Notes: generated by a model from the letters alone, not told the origin. A stretch of 64,000 nucleotides of DNA from Sediminibacillus halophilus (GCF_900103695.1 NZ_FNHF01000007.1:62001-126000), one strand, 5' to 3'; counted from the first letter of the stretch, positions 16,326 to 25,217 are shown. Translations and numbers: made by a program.

Positions 16326-16498
16326 CTATTTTTAAATTTTTTTCGTATAATTATATAGGCGGATGATACAGTCAGCGCCATGCTCAGGATTATTTCCAGG
16401 GTTTGGCGCTTCTTCTCATGCAGCTTTGTGCGCGGGATATGGATGACAGTTTGTCCGCTTAAACAGAAAATCCGTCAAACGAACTGCAATGGGATTAA

Positions 16499-16527
16499 TT
16501 GCAAGTTATGTCGGTAATCGATATAGT
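16499..16527 (+). promoter_or_regulatory. Sigma-A promoter of the mreB operon
   Basis: TTGCAA (16499-16504) and TATAGT (16522-16527) with a 17-nt spacer, about 60 nt before the mreB start. Confidence 0.7.
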
Positions 16528-16586
16528 AAAATATACAAAAGAATGTAATGACATGATTATGAGATGTGTTGGAAAGGGAGATTTTT

Positions 16587-17627
16587 TTGGGAAGATTCAG
16601 TTTATCACAAGACTTGGGTATAGATTTGGGAACGGCGAACACCCTGGTATTCGTCAAAGGAAAGGGTGTTGTTGTACGAGAGCCGTCGGTTGTAGCTAAA
16701 AACACAGCAACAGGAGAAATAGAGGCAGTGGGCAGCTCGGCACGAAACATGATCGGGCGTACGCCAGGAAATATTTCCGTGATTCGCCCAATGAAGGACG
16801 GTGTCATTGCCGATTATGATACGACCGCTGTCATGATGAAATACTACATTAAAAAAGCGCAAAAGACCCGCTCGGCCTTTGCTCGCAAGCCGAATGTCAT
16901 GGTTTGTGTACCTTCTGGTATCACGATGGTTGAGGAAAGGGCAGTTATCGATGCTACAAAACAGGCAGGAGCGAAAGATGCATTTCCAATTGCAGAACCG
17001 TTTGCAGCTGCAATTGGCGCTGGTCTGCCTGTCTGGGAACCCACTGGAAGCATGATTGTTGACATCGGCGGAGGCACTACGGAAGTCGCTATCATCTCAC
17101 TTGGCGGTATTGTGACAAGTCAATCTATCAGAACAGCAGGCGATGATATGGATGATGCAATCATTCAATATATTCGCAAGCAATACAACCTGATGATCGG
17201 CGAACGGTCAGCGGAGTCCATTAAAATGGATATTGGATCGGCAGGTCGTCCTTCTGAAGTTGAGGAGATGGATATCCGTGGCAGGGATTTGTTGACAGGC
17301 CTGCCAAAAACGATCACCATAACATCTGACGAAATTTCTTCATCTTTGCAAGACACTGTATCTTCTATCGTGGAAGCAGTTAAAAATACGTTGGAAAAAA
17401 CGCCTCCTGAACTCGCAGCAGACATCATGGACCGAGGAATTGTCCTATCAGGCGGCGGCGCGCTGCTTAAAGGGCTGGATGATGTCATCAGCGAGGAAAC
17501 AAAAATGCCAGTATTTGTTGCGGAAGAGCCTTTGGACAGTGTAGCTATTGGTACAGGCAAGGCGTTGGAATACATCCATCACTTTACCTCCCAGCCTAAC
17601 GTATCCAGTCGATCTTCGATGAAATAA
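16587..17627 (+). CDS. mreB: Rod shape-determining protein MreB
   Basis: Bacterial actin that forms membrane-associated filaments and directs lateral wall synthesis. 346 residues. The phosphate-1 loop ([13 protein letters not shown]), the phosphate-2 loop ([17 protein letters not shown]) and the adenosine motif ([15 protein letters not shown]) are intact. The TTG at 16587 lies 6 nt after AAGGGAG and gives the standard N-terminus; the 7-codon longer frame from GTG 16566 would include the ribosome site. First gene of mreBCD-minCD, 14 nt before mreC. Confidence 0.96.
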   Translation: MGRFSLSQDLGIDLGTANTLVFVKGKGVVVREPSVVAKNTATGEIEAVGSSARNMIGRTPGNISVIRPMKDGVIADYDTTAVMMKYYIKKAQKTRSAFARKPNVMVCVPSGITMVEERAVIDATKQAGAKDAFPIAEPFAAAIGAGLPVWEPTGSMIVDIGGGTTEVAIISLGGIVTSQSIRTAGDDMDDAIIQYIRKQYNLMIGERSAESIKMDIGSAGRPSEVEEMDIRGRDLLTGLPKTITITSDEISSSLQDTVSSIVEAVKNTLEKTPPELAADIMDRGIVLSGGGALLKGLDDVISEETKMPVFVAEEPLDSVAIGTGKALEYIHHFTSQPNVSSRSSMK

Positions 17628-17641
17628 GTAGGTGTTAATTG

Positions 17642-18502
17642 ATGTCTTTTTTTAGAAGAACTCGTTTGTTTATCATTCTAATTGGTTTTATTGTGCTGGT
17701 TGGCTTAATCGGATTCTCTTTGAGCGATCGGAGCAACCTGACAGTTGGCGAGGAATTCTTGAAGGATACGGTCGGATGGCTGCAGGGAGTGGTCCACCGG
17801 CCGGCAGAGTTCACCAGCAGTATTTTTTCCAATATTGATGAAATCAAACACACATATGAAGAAAATCAACTATTGAAGGAGCGCTTGGCTGATCATAAGT
17901 CGCTGCTCTATGAGATACAGGAACTAAAACAGGATAACGAAGAACTGCGGCAAATACTGGACAAGACCGAGTCTATTTCCGATTATGAACCGATTCAGGC
18001 TTCTGTAAGGAGCCAAAGTCCGGAACCTTTTTTCAAGGAAGTCACCATCAACAAGGGAAAACAGGATGGCGTCAAAAAAAATATGGCAGTCATTACAGGG
18101 CAAGGGATGGTCGGCAAAATCCAATCTGCAGCCGAGTTTTCTTCCACTGTCCAATTGCTTAGAGGCTTTGACGGATCCAACCGGATTTCTGTAACGGTCT
18201 CACAGGAGGACAAAGAGGACGAGTCAGGATTTGTCATTGGATATGATGAAGAAAAAGAAGCATTGATGTTAAAGCTAAATTCCTATGAATCGGAAGTTGA
18301 AGAAGGTGCCTTAGTCGTTTCTTCCGGTATGGGAGGGGTGTTTATCCGCGGTCTAGAGATAGGGATAGTGGAGGAAGTTACCCCGGATAAATACGGTCTT
18401 ACCCAAATGGCTTATGTGACTCCTGCAGCCGATGTAGATAACATGGATCATGTGATCGTCGTTAATGCAGCAGATGGAAATCAGCAGGAGGAGGAGGAAT
18501 AA
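17642..18502 (+). CDS. mreC: Rod shape-determining protein MreC
   Basis: Extracytoplasmic scaffold of the elongasome that activates the PBP2/RodA synthase. 286 residues: an N-terminal membrane segment (about 8-28), a coiled coil (about 60-110, EENQLLKERLADHKSLLYEIQELKQDNEELRQIL) and the two-lobe beta domain containing the family stretch INKGKQDGVKKNMAVI. The C-terminus is a run of Gln/Glu. ATG 17642 follows AGGTG by 7 nt. The stop TAA overlaps the ATG of mreD by one base. Confidence 0.94.
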   Translation: MSFFRRTRLFIILIGFIVLVGLIGFSLSDRSNLTVGEEFLKDTVGWLQGVVHRPAEFTSSIFSNIDEIKHTYEENQLLKERLADHKSLLYEIQELKQDNEELRQILDKTESISDYEPIQASVRSQSPEPFFKEVTINKGKQDGVKKNMAVITGQGMVGKIQSAAEFSSTVQLLRGFDGSNRISVTVSQEDKEDESGFVIGYDEEKEALMLKLNSYESEVEEGALVVSSGMGGVFIRGLEIGIVEEVTPDKYGLTQMAYVTPAADVDNMDHVIVVNAADGNQQEEEE

Positions 18503-19041
18503 TGGCAAAATTCTATCTTCCTTTTTTTCTTTTACTCCTGTTGGTGTTGGAGGGTGTCGCCGTTGATTTCCTCCCGAACAGCCTGGTAACCGGCCGCTGG
18601 ATGATCGCAGCTCACTGGGTGTTGTTATACTTAGTGTTAATCAGTATTTTTTACGACTTGGAAAATACATATGTATCGGTGTTATATGCCATCGTCTTCG
18701 GTTTGATGATTGATATCGTTTATACCAGCGTTTTAGGCGTTTACATGTTTATCTATCCATTAGTCGTCTATGGAATTCACGGGCTGAAGAAGCTGCTTCA
18801 CACCAATTTTCTGGTGGCATTGGTACTTTCCGCCCTTGCAGTTGCTCTTGCAGATACTGGCATTTACATTGTGTACTCCTTTATCGGGTTGACCGAGCTG
18901 CCTTGGCAGGATTACTTTTACATCCGTCTGATCCCGACTCTTTTGGCCAACGTGTTGTTTTTACTCCTTATTTATCCATTGACTAAACCGAAGTTGGTCA
19001 AGTGGTCAACGGAACGTTTCAACACTTCTGGAAAGTTGTAA
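18502..19041 (+). CDS. mreD: Rod shape-determining protein MreD
   Basis: Integral membrane partner of MreC. 179 residues, five to six hydrophobic segments, with the family pattern of an N-terminal FLLLLLVLEGVAVDFLP and a central GLMIDIVYTSVLGVYMF. It overlaps mreC by one base (TAATG) behind GGAGGAGGA, which indicates translational coupling. Confidence 0.92.
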   Translation: MAKFYLPFFLLLLLVLEGVAVDFLPNSLVTGRWMIAAHWVLLYLVLISIFYDLENTYVSVLYAIVFGLMIDIVYTSVLGVYMFIYPLVVYGIHGLKKLLHTNFLVALVLSALAVALADTGIYIVYSFIGLTELPWQDYFYIRLIPTLLANVLFLLLIYPLTKPKLVKWSTERFNTSGKL

Positions 19042-19103
19042 GATTCAAGAGGATGTTATTAGTCCAAGAAAAGATTAATTAAAAAGGTTTGAGGTGAATG
19101 ATC

Positions 19104-19790
19104 GTGGCAGGCAGCAAGCAATTAATAACGATAAAAGGAACCCGGGATGGTCTAACCCTGTATATTGATGATTCATGCTCATTCAATGAAATGCTTACCG
19201 AACTCGAAGTAACTCTGTCCACTAATCATGTGGCAGAAGATGAGCCGATGATCACCGTGACCATCCAGCTGGGGAATCGTTATTTACATGAAAATCAAGA
19301 AGAACAACTGCGTGAGTTGATCCGCAGTAAAAATAAATTGGTCGTTCAATCGATCGAATCAAATGTCATTCCGAAAAAGCAGGCACTGGAATGGCTGGAG
19401 GACAGTGAAGTCAAGGTGATTAACAAAGTAGTCCGTTCAGGTCAGGTAATCGAGGTCCAGGGGGACGTGTTGTTGATCGGGGATGTTAATCCTGGCGGAA
19501 AGATTATGGCCAGTGGAAACATCTTCGTGATGGGTAACTTACGGGGAGTCGCCCATGCGGGAGTGCCGAATAATCGTGAGGCGGTGATTGCCGCTGCTTA
19601 CATGAAGCCAACCCAACTGCGGATAGCTGATTACATCAGTCGTTCCCCGGACTATGAAACAGAAGGCGTTTACATGGAATGCGGAATCATCGACCACGAG
19701 AAAGAAAAAATCATCATAGACCGTCTTCAGATTCTGGCACGTAAACGTCCGGACATAAACGGGTTTGAAAGGAGAATGATACATGGGTGA
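19104..19790 (+). CDS. minC: Septum site-determining protein MinC
   Basis: FtsZ assembly inhibitor that blocks division near the poles. 228 residues: an N-terminal FtsZ-inhibiting domain (about 1-100, ITIKGTRDGLTLYIDD) and a C-terminal beta-helix dimerisation domain (about 105-205) with VIEVQGDVLLIGDVNPGG and the MinD-contacting region near ITDYI-like RIADYISRS. GTG 19104 is placed 7 nt after GAGGTG; the ATG at 19098 is only 1 nt from that site and less likely. It overlaps minD by 8 nt. Confidence 0.94.
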   Translation: MAGSKQLITIKGTRDGLTLYIDDSCSFNEMLTELEVTLSTNHVAEDEPMITVTIQLGNRYLHENQEEQLRELIRSKNKLVVQSIESNVIPKKQALEWLEDSEVKVINKVVRSGQVIEVQGDVLLIGDVNPGGKIMASGNIFVMGNLRGVAHAGVPNNREAVIAAAYMKPTQLRIADYISRSPDYETEGVYMECGIIDHEKEKIIIDRLQILARKRPDINGFERRMIHG

Positions 19791-20583
19791 AGCAATCGTA
19801 ATTACTTCTGGTAAGGGCGGTGTGGGTAAAACCACCACAACGGCCAACATAGGTACCGCTCTCGCATTAATGGAGAAAAAAGTTTGTCTGATCGATACGG
19901 ATATCGGGCTTCGTAATTTAGACGTTGTTATGGGGCTTGAAAACCGGATTATTTATGATATCGTCGATGTTATCCAGAAGCGCTGTAAATTAAAACAGGC
20001 GCTGATAAAAGATAAACGATTTGATTGTTTGTATCTGCTTCCTGCTGCCCAGACGAGTGATAAATCTGATCTTACTCCTGAAGGGATGGAAGCGATTGTC
20101 GCGGAATTAAAACAGGAATATGATTATATTTTAATAGATTGTCCTGCCGGCATTGAACAGGGTTATAAAAATGCGGTTGCTGGTGCAGATAAGGCGATTG
20201 TCGTCACCACACCAGAAAAGTCAAGCGTGCGGGATGCAGACCGTATCATCGGTTTGTTGGAAAAAGAGGAAAATGTGGAACCGCCTCATTTGATCGTAAA
20301 TCGTATTCGTAATCATATGGTTAAAAATGGCGATATGCTTGATGTGGATGAAATAGTACAAATCCTGTCCGTTGAACTGCTGGGCATTGTCGCAGATGAT
20401 GATGAAGTGATCAAAGCATCCAATCACGGCGAACCTGTTGCTTTTCACCCAAATACAAAAGCATCACTGGCCTATCGGAATATAGCCCGGCGGATTCTTG
20501 GCGAGACGGTACCACTTTTGTCTCTGGAAGAAGAAAAAGGCATGTTTGCCAAAATGAAAAAATTCTTGGGGATGCGTTCCTGA
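19783..20583 (+). CDS. minD: Septum site-determining ATPase MinD
   Basis: ParA/MinD-family membrane ATPase that activates and positions MinC. 266 residues. The deviant Walker A GKGGVGKTTTTANIG is at 9-23, Walker B region YDYILIDCPAGIE at about 110-122, and the C-terminal amphipathic membrane-targeting helix ends the protein (KGMFAKMKKFLGMR). Last gene of the mre-min operon; a strong terminator follows within 25 nt. Confidence 0.97.
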   Translation: MGEAIVITSGKGGVGKTTTTANIGTALALMEKKVCLIDTDIGLRNLDVVMGLENRIIYDIVDVIQKRCKLKQALIKDKRFDCLYLLPAAQTSDKSDLTPEGMEAIVAELKQEYDYILIDCPAGIEQGYKNAVAGADKAIVVTTPEKSSVRDADRIIGLLEKEENVEPPHLIVNRIRNHMVKNGDMLDVDEIVQILSVELLGIVADDDEVIKASNHGEPVAFHPNTKASLAYRNIARRILGETVPLLSLEEEKGMFAKMKKFLGMRS

Positions 20584-20603
20584 TTCTGATATGTTTGCTA
20601 CCA

Positions 20604-20641
20604 ATCTCTCAACCTGTCATCAACAGTTGAGAGATTTTTTT
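20604..20641 (+). terminator. Terminator of mreBCD-minCD
   Basis: ATCTCTCAAC (20604-20613) and GTTGAGAGAT (20626-20635), then seven T. Confidence 0.92.
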
Positions 20642-20978
20642 GTTATTAATGCCGTTACAGCGAGAGAAACATGCATGCTCTCCTTGAAAATTGTTTGCTA
20701 ACTGACTGGCCGGTGCACACTTCGTTTTCTGCGTGCGGTGAGTAATTTTTATGCAAAAAACATTTCCTCCTGTTTTTTCATGTTCATCCTGTTCCCGCAG
20801 GATTCTGTGGATGTTACCCTTCCTACTCTGAAAGAGAATTTCTGAAATGAGGGTTAATTGATCTTTATGGAACTTATTGTACACATTCTCGCTGGAACAT
20901 AAAAAATAGCTCCGCAGCATAGGAGCGGAATAAACAGATGAAAAGATGAAGCTAGAAGGTATTAGAGGATTCGGACAG
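20642..20978. other. Non-coding spacer minD-spoIVFA
   Basis: About 340 bp with no supported gene. A 103-codon minus-strand frame (20609-20920) has no ribosome site, runs through the minD terminator and has an unconvincing composition. Short dyads occur near 20900-20925 (CTCCG/CGGAG). Nothing else recognised. Confidence 0.6.
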
Positions 20979-21007
20979 GTATATCTGTTTTCGTTGCTTC
21001 ATAGACT
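20979..21007 (+). promoter_or_regulatory. Sigma-E-type promoter of spoIVFAB
   Basis: GTATATC (-35, 20979-20985), 14-nt spacer, CATAGACT (-10, 21000-21007). This fits the mother-cell sigma-E consensus (kmATATT, 14, CATACANT) with 5 of 7 and 6 of 7 specified bases. It lies 30 nt before the preferred spoIVFA start. Confidence 0.72.
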
Positions 21008-21038
21008 TGTACAAATCCCGCAAAGGAAAGTGAAGCAA

Positions 21039-21803
21039 ATGAAAAAAGATGTCAGGCAAATTCGAAAAAACATTGCCAAAAGAAAAAAAGAACATCCATT
21101 GAGCCATACGGTTCCGGATAAACAAGTAGTGGCTCCTTTCCCTCAAGAGGAAGAAAAACATGGTTATCTGCCTTTTAATTCGAGTCAGGGGACAAGCCCA
21201 CGTTCACGCAAAGAAAGTTTCGCTGCCACCTTAATATTGAAAGGGATACTGGCTGGTGTCCTGTTTTTTGGCGTCTCCATGATCCATCAGTTGGATGCTG
21301 ACTGGGTTGACCGTCCAAAACAATGGACAACCCAAGCTTTTTCTGAAGAATTTCCGTTTGCTTCCGTGAATGCATGGTATCAAAATAAATTCGGCAGCCC
21401 GTTGGCAATGGTGCCGAACCAGGAAGAAACGGAGGAGCTTCCAGCTGTTCTACCAGTGAACGGGACAGTAAGCCAGTCATTTCAATCAAATGGGGAAGCG
21501 ATCCGGATAGCTGCCAGTGAAAAATCTGAAGTAGTCGCTGTAGAAGACGGCACGGTGATCTTCGCGGGCAATAAATCGGATACTGGAAAAACAGTCATTG
21601 TCCAGCATGCAGACCGGAGCAAAAGCATCTATGGATATTTGACCGATATCGATGTGTATCAATATCAATTTATTGGGGATAATCATGTGATTGGGCAGTT
21701 TGATCCTGTAGAAGGAGAGAAACAAGACATTTACTTTGCAATACAAAAAAACAACCAGTATCTCGATCCGGTTCAGGTGATGCAAGTTGACGAGCAGCCA
21801 TAA
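21039..21803 (+). CDS. spoIVFA: Stage IV sporulation protein FA
   Basis: Mother-cell protein of the outer forespore membrane that holds the SpoIVFB protease inactive until a signal arrives from the forespore. 254 residues (264 in B. subtilis). A charged N-terminus (MKKDVRQIRKNIAKRKKEH), one membrane segment (about 67-85) and a C-terminal LytM/M23-like fold (about 150-250, VIVQHADRSKSIYGYLTDIDV) that lacks the metal ligands. ATG 21039 matches the N-terminus of known SpoIVFA and lies downstream of a sigma-E promoter; the longer frame from 20946 would have the promoter inside the gene. Confidence 0.93.
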   Translation: MKKDVRQIRKNIAKRKKEHPLSHTVPDKQVVAPFPQEEEKHGYLPFNSSQGTSPRSRKESFAATLILKGILAGVLFFGVSMIHQLDADWVDRPKQWTTQAFSEEFPFASVNAWYQNKFGSPLAMVPNQEETEELPAVLPVNGTVSQSFQSNGEAIRIAASEKSEVVAVEDGTVIFAGNKSDTGKTVIVQHADRSKSIYGYLTDIDVYQYQFIGDNHVIGQFDPVEGEKQDIYFAIQKNNQYLDPVQVMQVDEQP

Positions 21804-22656
21804 CATGGTTCCGCAACTGCATATTCACCCGATACTATGGTTATTCGCACTTACAGCCGTCCTGACTGGTACACTTGCAGAATTTCTGATTATATTTTTT
21901 ATTGTTGTCGTTCATGAGCTTGGCCATTACTTTACAGCGAAATGGTATGGCTGGCGGATAAGAAAGATCAATCTCTGGGTCTTTGGCGGGGTGATGGAAA
22001 CAGAAGAACATAGCAGCAGGCCCATCAGGGAGGAAGCCTGGATTGTTGTCGCCGGCCCGTTGCAACACCTATGGATATACGCAATGCTGTTTTCTTTTAA
22101 AGAAATTTCCGTAGTACCTGCTTCCATCATCGAAATTGGCTTACTGTACAACACGACCATCTTGTTATTTAATTTGCTGCCGATTTGGCCACTGGACGGG
22201 GGCAAAATGGTATTTTTGTTTTTATCCTATTTTTTTCCGTTTAAACTAGCCCACACCATGACAATCGTCAGTTCGATTGCCTTCTCTTTGTTCGCGGCTG
22301 TCTCGTTCATTCTGTTTTTCCCATTCACATTGAGCGCAGTCATGCTGACAGGTTTTATCTTATGGGAAAATAGATTAGAATGGAAACAGCGTTATTATAT
22401 CTTTTTGCGGTTTCTGTTAAAACGTTACTTAACGGAAACTCCTGAAAAATCGAAAATCCGGCCGGTTATCGTTTCCCCCAGTACAAGACTGCTTCACGTG
22501 TTTTTTCAATTTAAGCGTGGCCAGACACATCATATTTATGTGAAACCAGCCAAAAGGGGTTCCGACTGGCTGGAAGAACAAACCTGTCTACATGCATACT
22601 TCAAATTGAAGCAGCACCAGATAAGTGCAGGTGAATTACTTAGCCGCTCCAAGTGA
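21787..22656 (+). CDS. spoIVFB: Stage IV sporulation intramembrane metalloprotease FB
   Basis: Site-2-type zinc protease that cuts pro-sigma-K in the membrane around the forespore. 289 residues, six hydrophobic segments. The zinc motif HELGH is at about 43-47 and the third-ligand motif NLLPIWPLDGGK at about 130-141. The C-terminal region is a CBS-like domain. TTG 21787, 8 nt after AGGTGATG, gives the same number of residues before the conserved H-HP-LW as in B. subtilis; ATG 21805 lacks a ribosome site. It overlaps spoIVFA by 17 nt, fitting the known requirement for a tight complex. Confidence 0.94.
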   Translation: MTSSHNMVPQLHIHPILWLFALTAVLTGTLAEFLIIFFIVVVHELGHYFTAKWYGWRIRKINLWVFGGVMETEEHSSRPIREEAWIVVAGPLQHLWIYAMLFSFKEISVVPASIIEIGLLYNTTILLFNLLPIWPLDGGKMVFLFLSYFFPFKLAHTMTIVSSIAFSLFAAVSFILFFPFTLSAVMLTGFILWENRLEWKQRYYIFLRFLLKRYLTETPEKSKIRPVIVSPSTRLLHVFFQFKRGQTHHIYVKPAKRGSDWLEEQTCLHAYFKLKQHQISAGELLSRSK

Positions 22657-22668
22657 GGATGAAAATCA

Positions 22669-24129
22669 TTGTTAACCATTAATATACAAGCACAAGCAAC
22701 AGAAAAAGTCGGAATCATTGAAGAAAATGGAGAAGTCAAAGAGTTTGTCGTCGATCGTCCAGGATGGGAGGACCAAGTCGGTAATATTTATCAGGCTCAA
22801 GTTTCCAAAATCGAGAAGGGTCTACAGGCTGCCTTTGTCGATTTTGGTGCCTCGAGACCTGGATTTTTACTTAAAAAAGAACTTCCTGAGTCTAGAAAAA
22901 ATTCAGAACGCAAACTGGAAAATATGCTAACCCAAGGTCAGCGTCTGTTCGTGCAAGTTCAAAAAGCGGCATATGGCGATAAAGGAGCAAAGCTTACGGC
23001 TAATCTTACCCTGCCGGGAATTTCAGTTATATATATGCCCTTTGGAGGCTATGTGGCTGTTTCTAAAAAAATTGCCGAACCACAGCGCAGCGAGTGGAGA
23101 GAAAAGTTGGGATCCATTCTTAATCAGGAAGAGGGGATTATCATCCGGACCAGTGCTGCGCAAACCGATTTCGTGTGGGTTGCGGAAGAATTGAACAGGC
23201 TGCGTCAGCAGTGGAAGGAGATTTCGGGAAAAGCAGTGTCTGCCAAAACTCCTTCCTGTATATTTGAGGACCGATTGATTCCCAACCGCTTGCTGCGGAG
23301 TTTCGAACCGGACAAAGTGGACAGAGTAGTGATGGACAGCGCGGACTTGGTCCGAAAGGTTAGACAAGATTACCCTGCTTTAGCGGGAAAAACAGAATGG
23401 AAGAAAGACCTGATAAAGGAACTCCCTTACTCTGTAAATCAACTTTTTGAACATGCAATCAGGAGACGCGTCAAGTTGCACAAGGGGGTAGAGTTGTACA
23501 TAGACCAAACGGAAGCATTGACGGCTATCGATGTCAATTCTGCTTCTTTTACAGGAAGAAACAGCAAGCAACATACCGCGGTTAAAGCAAACCGTTTAGC
23601 GGCAGAGGAGATTGCCAGACAATTGCGGTTGCGGAATATTGCTGGTATCATTATCGTAGATTTTATCAACATGGATAGAGAGGAAGACCGTTCCGATTTG
23701 ATCCACTATTTTCGACAGCACTTGGCTGGCGACCCGATAAGAACAGAGATTTATGGATTTACGAAGCTTGGTTTATTAGAGATGACCAGAAAAAGAGAGT
23801 CGTATTCTCTTTCGCATTTGCTTGTGGACAATAGTAATAGCGGAATGGCGCTTTCTGCTTCAACGCTGGTCTACATGCTGGAAAGGGATTTATATGAAGC
23901 ATCTTACGGCGGGGCCGAGGCAATAGTGGTGGTGGCAAGTTACGAATTGATAGAGTTATTTTCACAGTTGCTTTCCTTGCCAGAACTTTCGGCAAAATTG
24001 AGCTATACGTTATACACTGTAACCGACAACAGCCTGAGAGGTTATCAGATCGGTTTTGCAGGCAGCCAGGAGCAGGCAGAAGTGTACCTCGATGGCAAAG
24101 CAGCAGAAAGTATTGACAAACATTTTTAA
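22669..24129 (+). CDS. rng: Ribonuclease G / E family endoribonuclease
   Basis: Endoribonuclease for rRNA maturation and mRNA decay. 486 residues: an S1 domain (about 35-115, GNIYQAQVSKIEKGLQAAFVDFGA), an RNase H-like portion and the DNase I-like catalytic region with the two metal-binding Asp in TAIDVNSASFTG and GIIIVDFINMD. There is no C-terminal degradosome scaffold. B. subtilis lacks this family; several other Bacillaceae carry it at this place between spoIVFB and rplU. Start at TTG 22669 with GAGGAT 8 nt upstream. The rplU promoter is embedded in its last codons. Confidence 0.93.
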   Translation: MLTINIQAQATEKVGIIEENGEVKEFVVDRPGWEDQVGNIYQAQVSKIEKGLQAAFVDFGASRPGFLLKKELPESRKNSERKLENMLTQGQRLFVQVQKAAYGDKGAKLTANLTLPGISVIYMPFGGYVAVSKKIAEPQRSEWREKLGSILNQEEGIIIRTSAAQTDFVWVAEELNRLRQQWKEISGKAVSAKTPSCIFEDRLIPNRLLRSFEPDKVDRVVMDSADLVRKVRQDYPALAGKTEWKKDLIKELPYSVNQLFEHAIRRRVKLHKGVELYIDQTEALTAIDVNSASFTGRNSKQHTAVKANRLAAEEIARQLRLRNIAGIIIVDFINMDREEDRSDLIHYFRQHLAGDPIRTEIYGFTKLGLLEMTRKRESYSLSHLLVDNSNSGMALSASTLVYMLERDLYEASYGGAEAIVVVASYELIELFSQLLSLPELSAKLSYTLYTVTDNSLRGYQIGFAGSQEQAEVYLDGKAAESIDKHF

Positions 24130-24142
24130 ACTATGGTAACAT
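24113..24142 (+). promoter_or_regulatory. Sigma-A promoter of rplU-prp-rpmA
   Basis: Consensus -35 TTGACA (24113-24118), 18-nt spacer, extended -10 TGgTAACAT (TAACAT at 24137-24142). It overlaps the end of rng, so the ribosomal operon is promoted independently of the sporulation genes. Confidence 0.78.
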
Positions 24143-24148
24143 CAGTAT

Positions 24149-24248
24149 GTTATTCATCGTAGCACCCGATGCTACAACCGCTCAGAACAGGTCGATAAGT
24201 CAACCTCGTTGACACCTGAATGGCGAGTCTTAGTCTAACGAGGAGGTG
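24149..24248 (+). ncRNA. Ribosomal protein L21 leader
   Basis: About 107-nt 5' UTR at the place where Bacilli carry the L21 autoregulatory leader. GTAGCA/TGCTAC (24159-24164 with 24170-24175) forms the first hairpin. GTCAAC/GTTGAC (24199-24204 with 24208-24213) forms a second. CCTCGTT (24204-24210) can instead pair with AACGAGG (24237-24243), which overlaps the rplU Shine-Dalgarno sequence. The two pairings exclude each other. Confidence 0.75.
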
Positions 24249-24255
24249 CAGAAGT

Positions 24256-24564
24256 ATGTACGCAATTATTGAAACTGGTGGTAAACAAGTGAAAGTAGAA
24301 GAAGGCCAAGCTATCTACGTAGAAAAAGTAGAGGGTGAGGACGGCGCTACTGTCACTTTTGATAAAGTACTTGTAGTCGGTGGAGATGACGTGAAAGTCG
24401 GCGCTCCATATGTAGATGGTGCTACTGTAACTGCTAAGGTTGAAAAACAAGGCCGCGGCAAAAAAGTAACTGTCTTCAAATACAAGCCGAAAAAGAACTA
24501 CCATCGTAAACAAGGTCACCGTCAGCCTTACACCAAACTGACCATTGATAAAATCAATGCATAA
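24256..24564 (+). CDS. rplU: 50S ribosomal protein L21
   Basis: Binds domain II of 23S rRNA. 102 residues, standard length, with the family start [18 protein letters not shown] and end [18 protein letters not shown]-type. ATG 24256 follows GAGGAGGTG; a 12-codon longer frame upstream belongs to the leader. First of the three-gene rplU-prp-rpmA operon. Confidence 0.98.
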   Translation: MYAIIETGGKQVKVEEGQAIYVEKVEGEDGATVTFDKVLVVGGDDVKVGAPYVDGATVTAKVEKQGRGKKVTVFKYKPKKNYHRKQGHRQPYTKLTIDKINA

Positions 24565-24575
24565 GGTTTGCTAGC

Positions 24576-24908
24576 ATGATTAAGGTGACTGTGTACCGTA
24601 AACAAGGCAATATCCATGCGTTTGAATTAAGCGGTCATGCTGATAGTGTATCAGAAGGCTATGACTTGGTCTGCGCTGGTGTTTCAGCAGTTTCTTTCGG
24701 ATCTGTAAATGCCGTTATCCGTCTTTGTGAAATGGAACCAATCATTGAACAGGCTGGTGAAGAAGGCGGTTATTTACGGATGGAACTGCCTGAAAACTTA
24801 ACAGAACAAACAAAAGCGAAAGCATATTTACTGCTTGAGGGTATGATGGTATCCTTGGAGACCATAGCTAGAGACTATGGGAAGTATATTACCATCTCTG
24901 AAAAATAA
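24576..24908 (+). CDS. prp: Ribosomal-processing cysteine protease Prp
   Basis: Removes the N-terminal extension of L27, an essential step in Firmicutes with this type of L27. 110 residues (YsxB family). The catalytic His is in LSGHAD (residue 21) and the catalytic Cys in DLVCAGVSAV (about residue 33). Its place between rplU and rpmA and the matching cleavage motif in rpmA support the role. Confidence 0.95.
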   Translation: MIKVTVYRKQGNIHAFELSGHADSVSEGYDLVCAGVSAVSFGSVNAVIRLCEMEPIIEQAGEEGGYLRMELPENLTEQTKAKAYLLLEGMMVSLETIARDYGKYITISEK

Positions 24909-24923
24909 GGAGGTGCAAACCAA

Positions 24924-25214
24924 ATGCTACGTCTTAATCTACAATTTTTCTCACAGAAAAAAGGTCAAGGTAGTACGAAAAACGGCCGTGATTCCGAATC
25001 GAAACGTCTTGGTGCGAAGCGTGCAGACGGACAATTCGTAACAGGCGGATCTATTCTTTACCGCCAACGCGGAACAAAAATCTATCCAGGTGCTAACGTA
25101 GGACGCGGCGGCGACGATACGTTGTTCGCTAAAGCTGACGGCATCGTTAAGTTTGAACGTGTGGGACGCGATCGCAAAAAAGTGAGCGTGTATCCGGAAG
25201 TACAAGAAGCTTAA
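24924..25214 (+). CDS. rpmA: 50S ribosomal protein L27 with cleavable N-terminal extension
   Basis: Ribosomal protein near the peptidyl transferase centre. 96 residues. The N-terminus [17 protein letters not shown] carries the Prp cleavage motif (after LNLQFF), as in Staphylococcus and Bacillus, so the mature N-terminus is expected to be SQKKG. AAGGAGGTG precedes ATG 24924. Ends the operon; a terminator follows. Confidence 0.98.
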   Translation: MLRLNLQFFSQKKGQGSTKNGRDSESKRLGAKRADGQFVTGGSILYRQRGTKIYPGANVGRGGDDTLFAKADGIVKFERVGRDRKKVSVYPEVQEA

Positions 25215-25217
25215 TGG

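Noticed and set aside
16374-16410. AGCGCCA/TGGCGCT dyad in the radC-mreB spacer
   Set aside because: Short stem with a 23-nt loop and no T-run; not enough to call a terminator or riboswitch.
20609-20920. 103-codon minus-strand frame between minD and spoIVFA
   Set aside because: No ribosome site, overlaps the minD terminator, and composition unlike a real protein.
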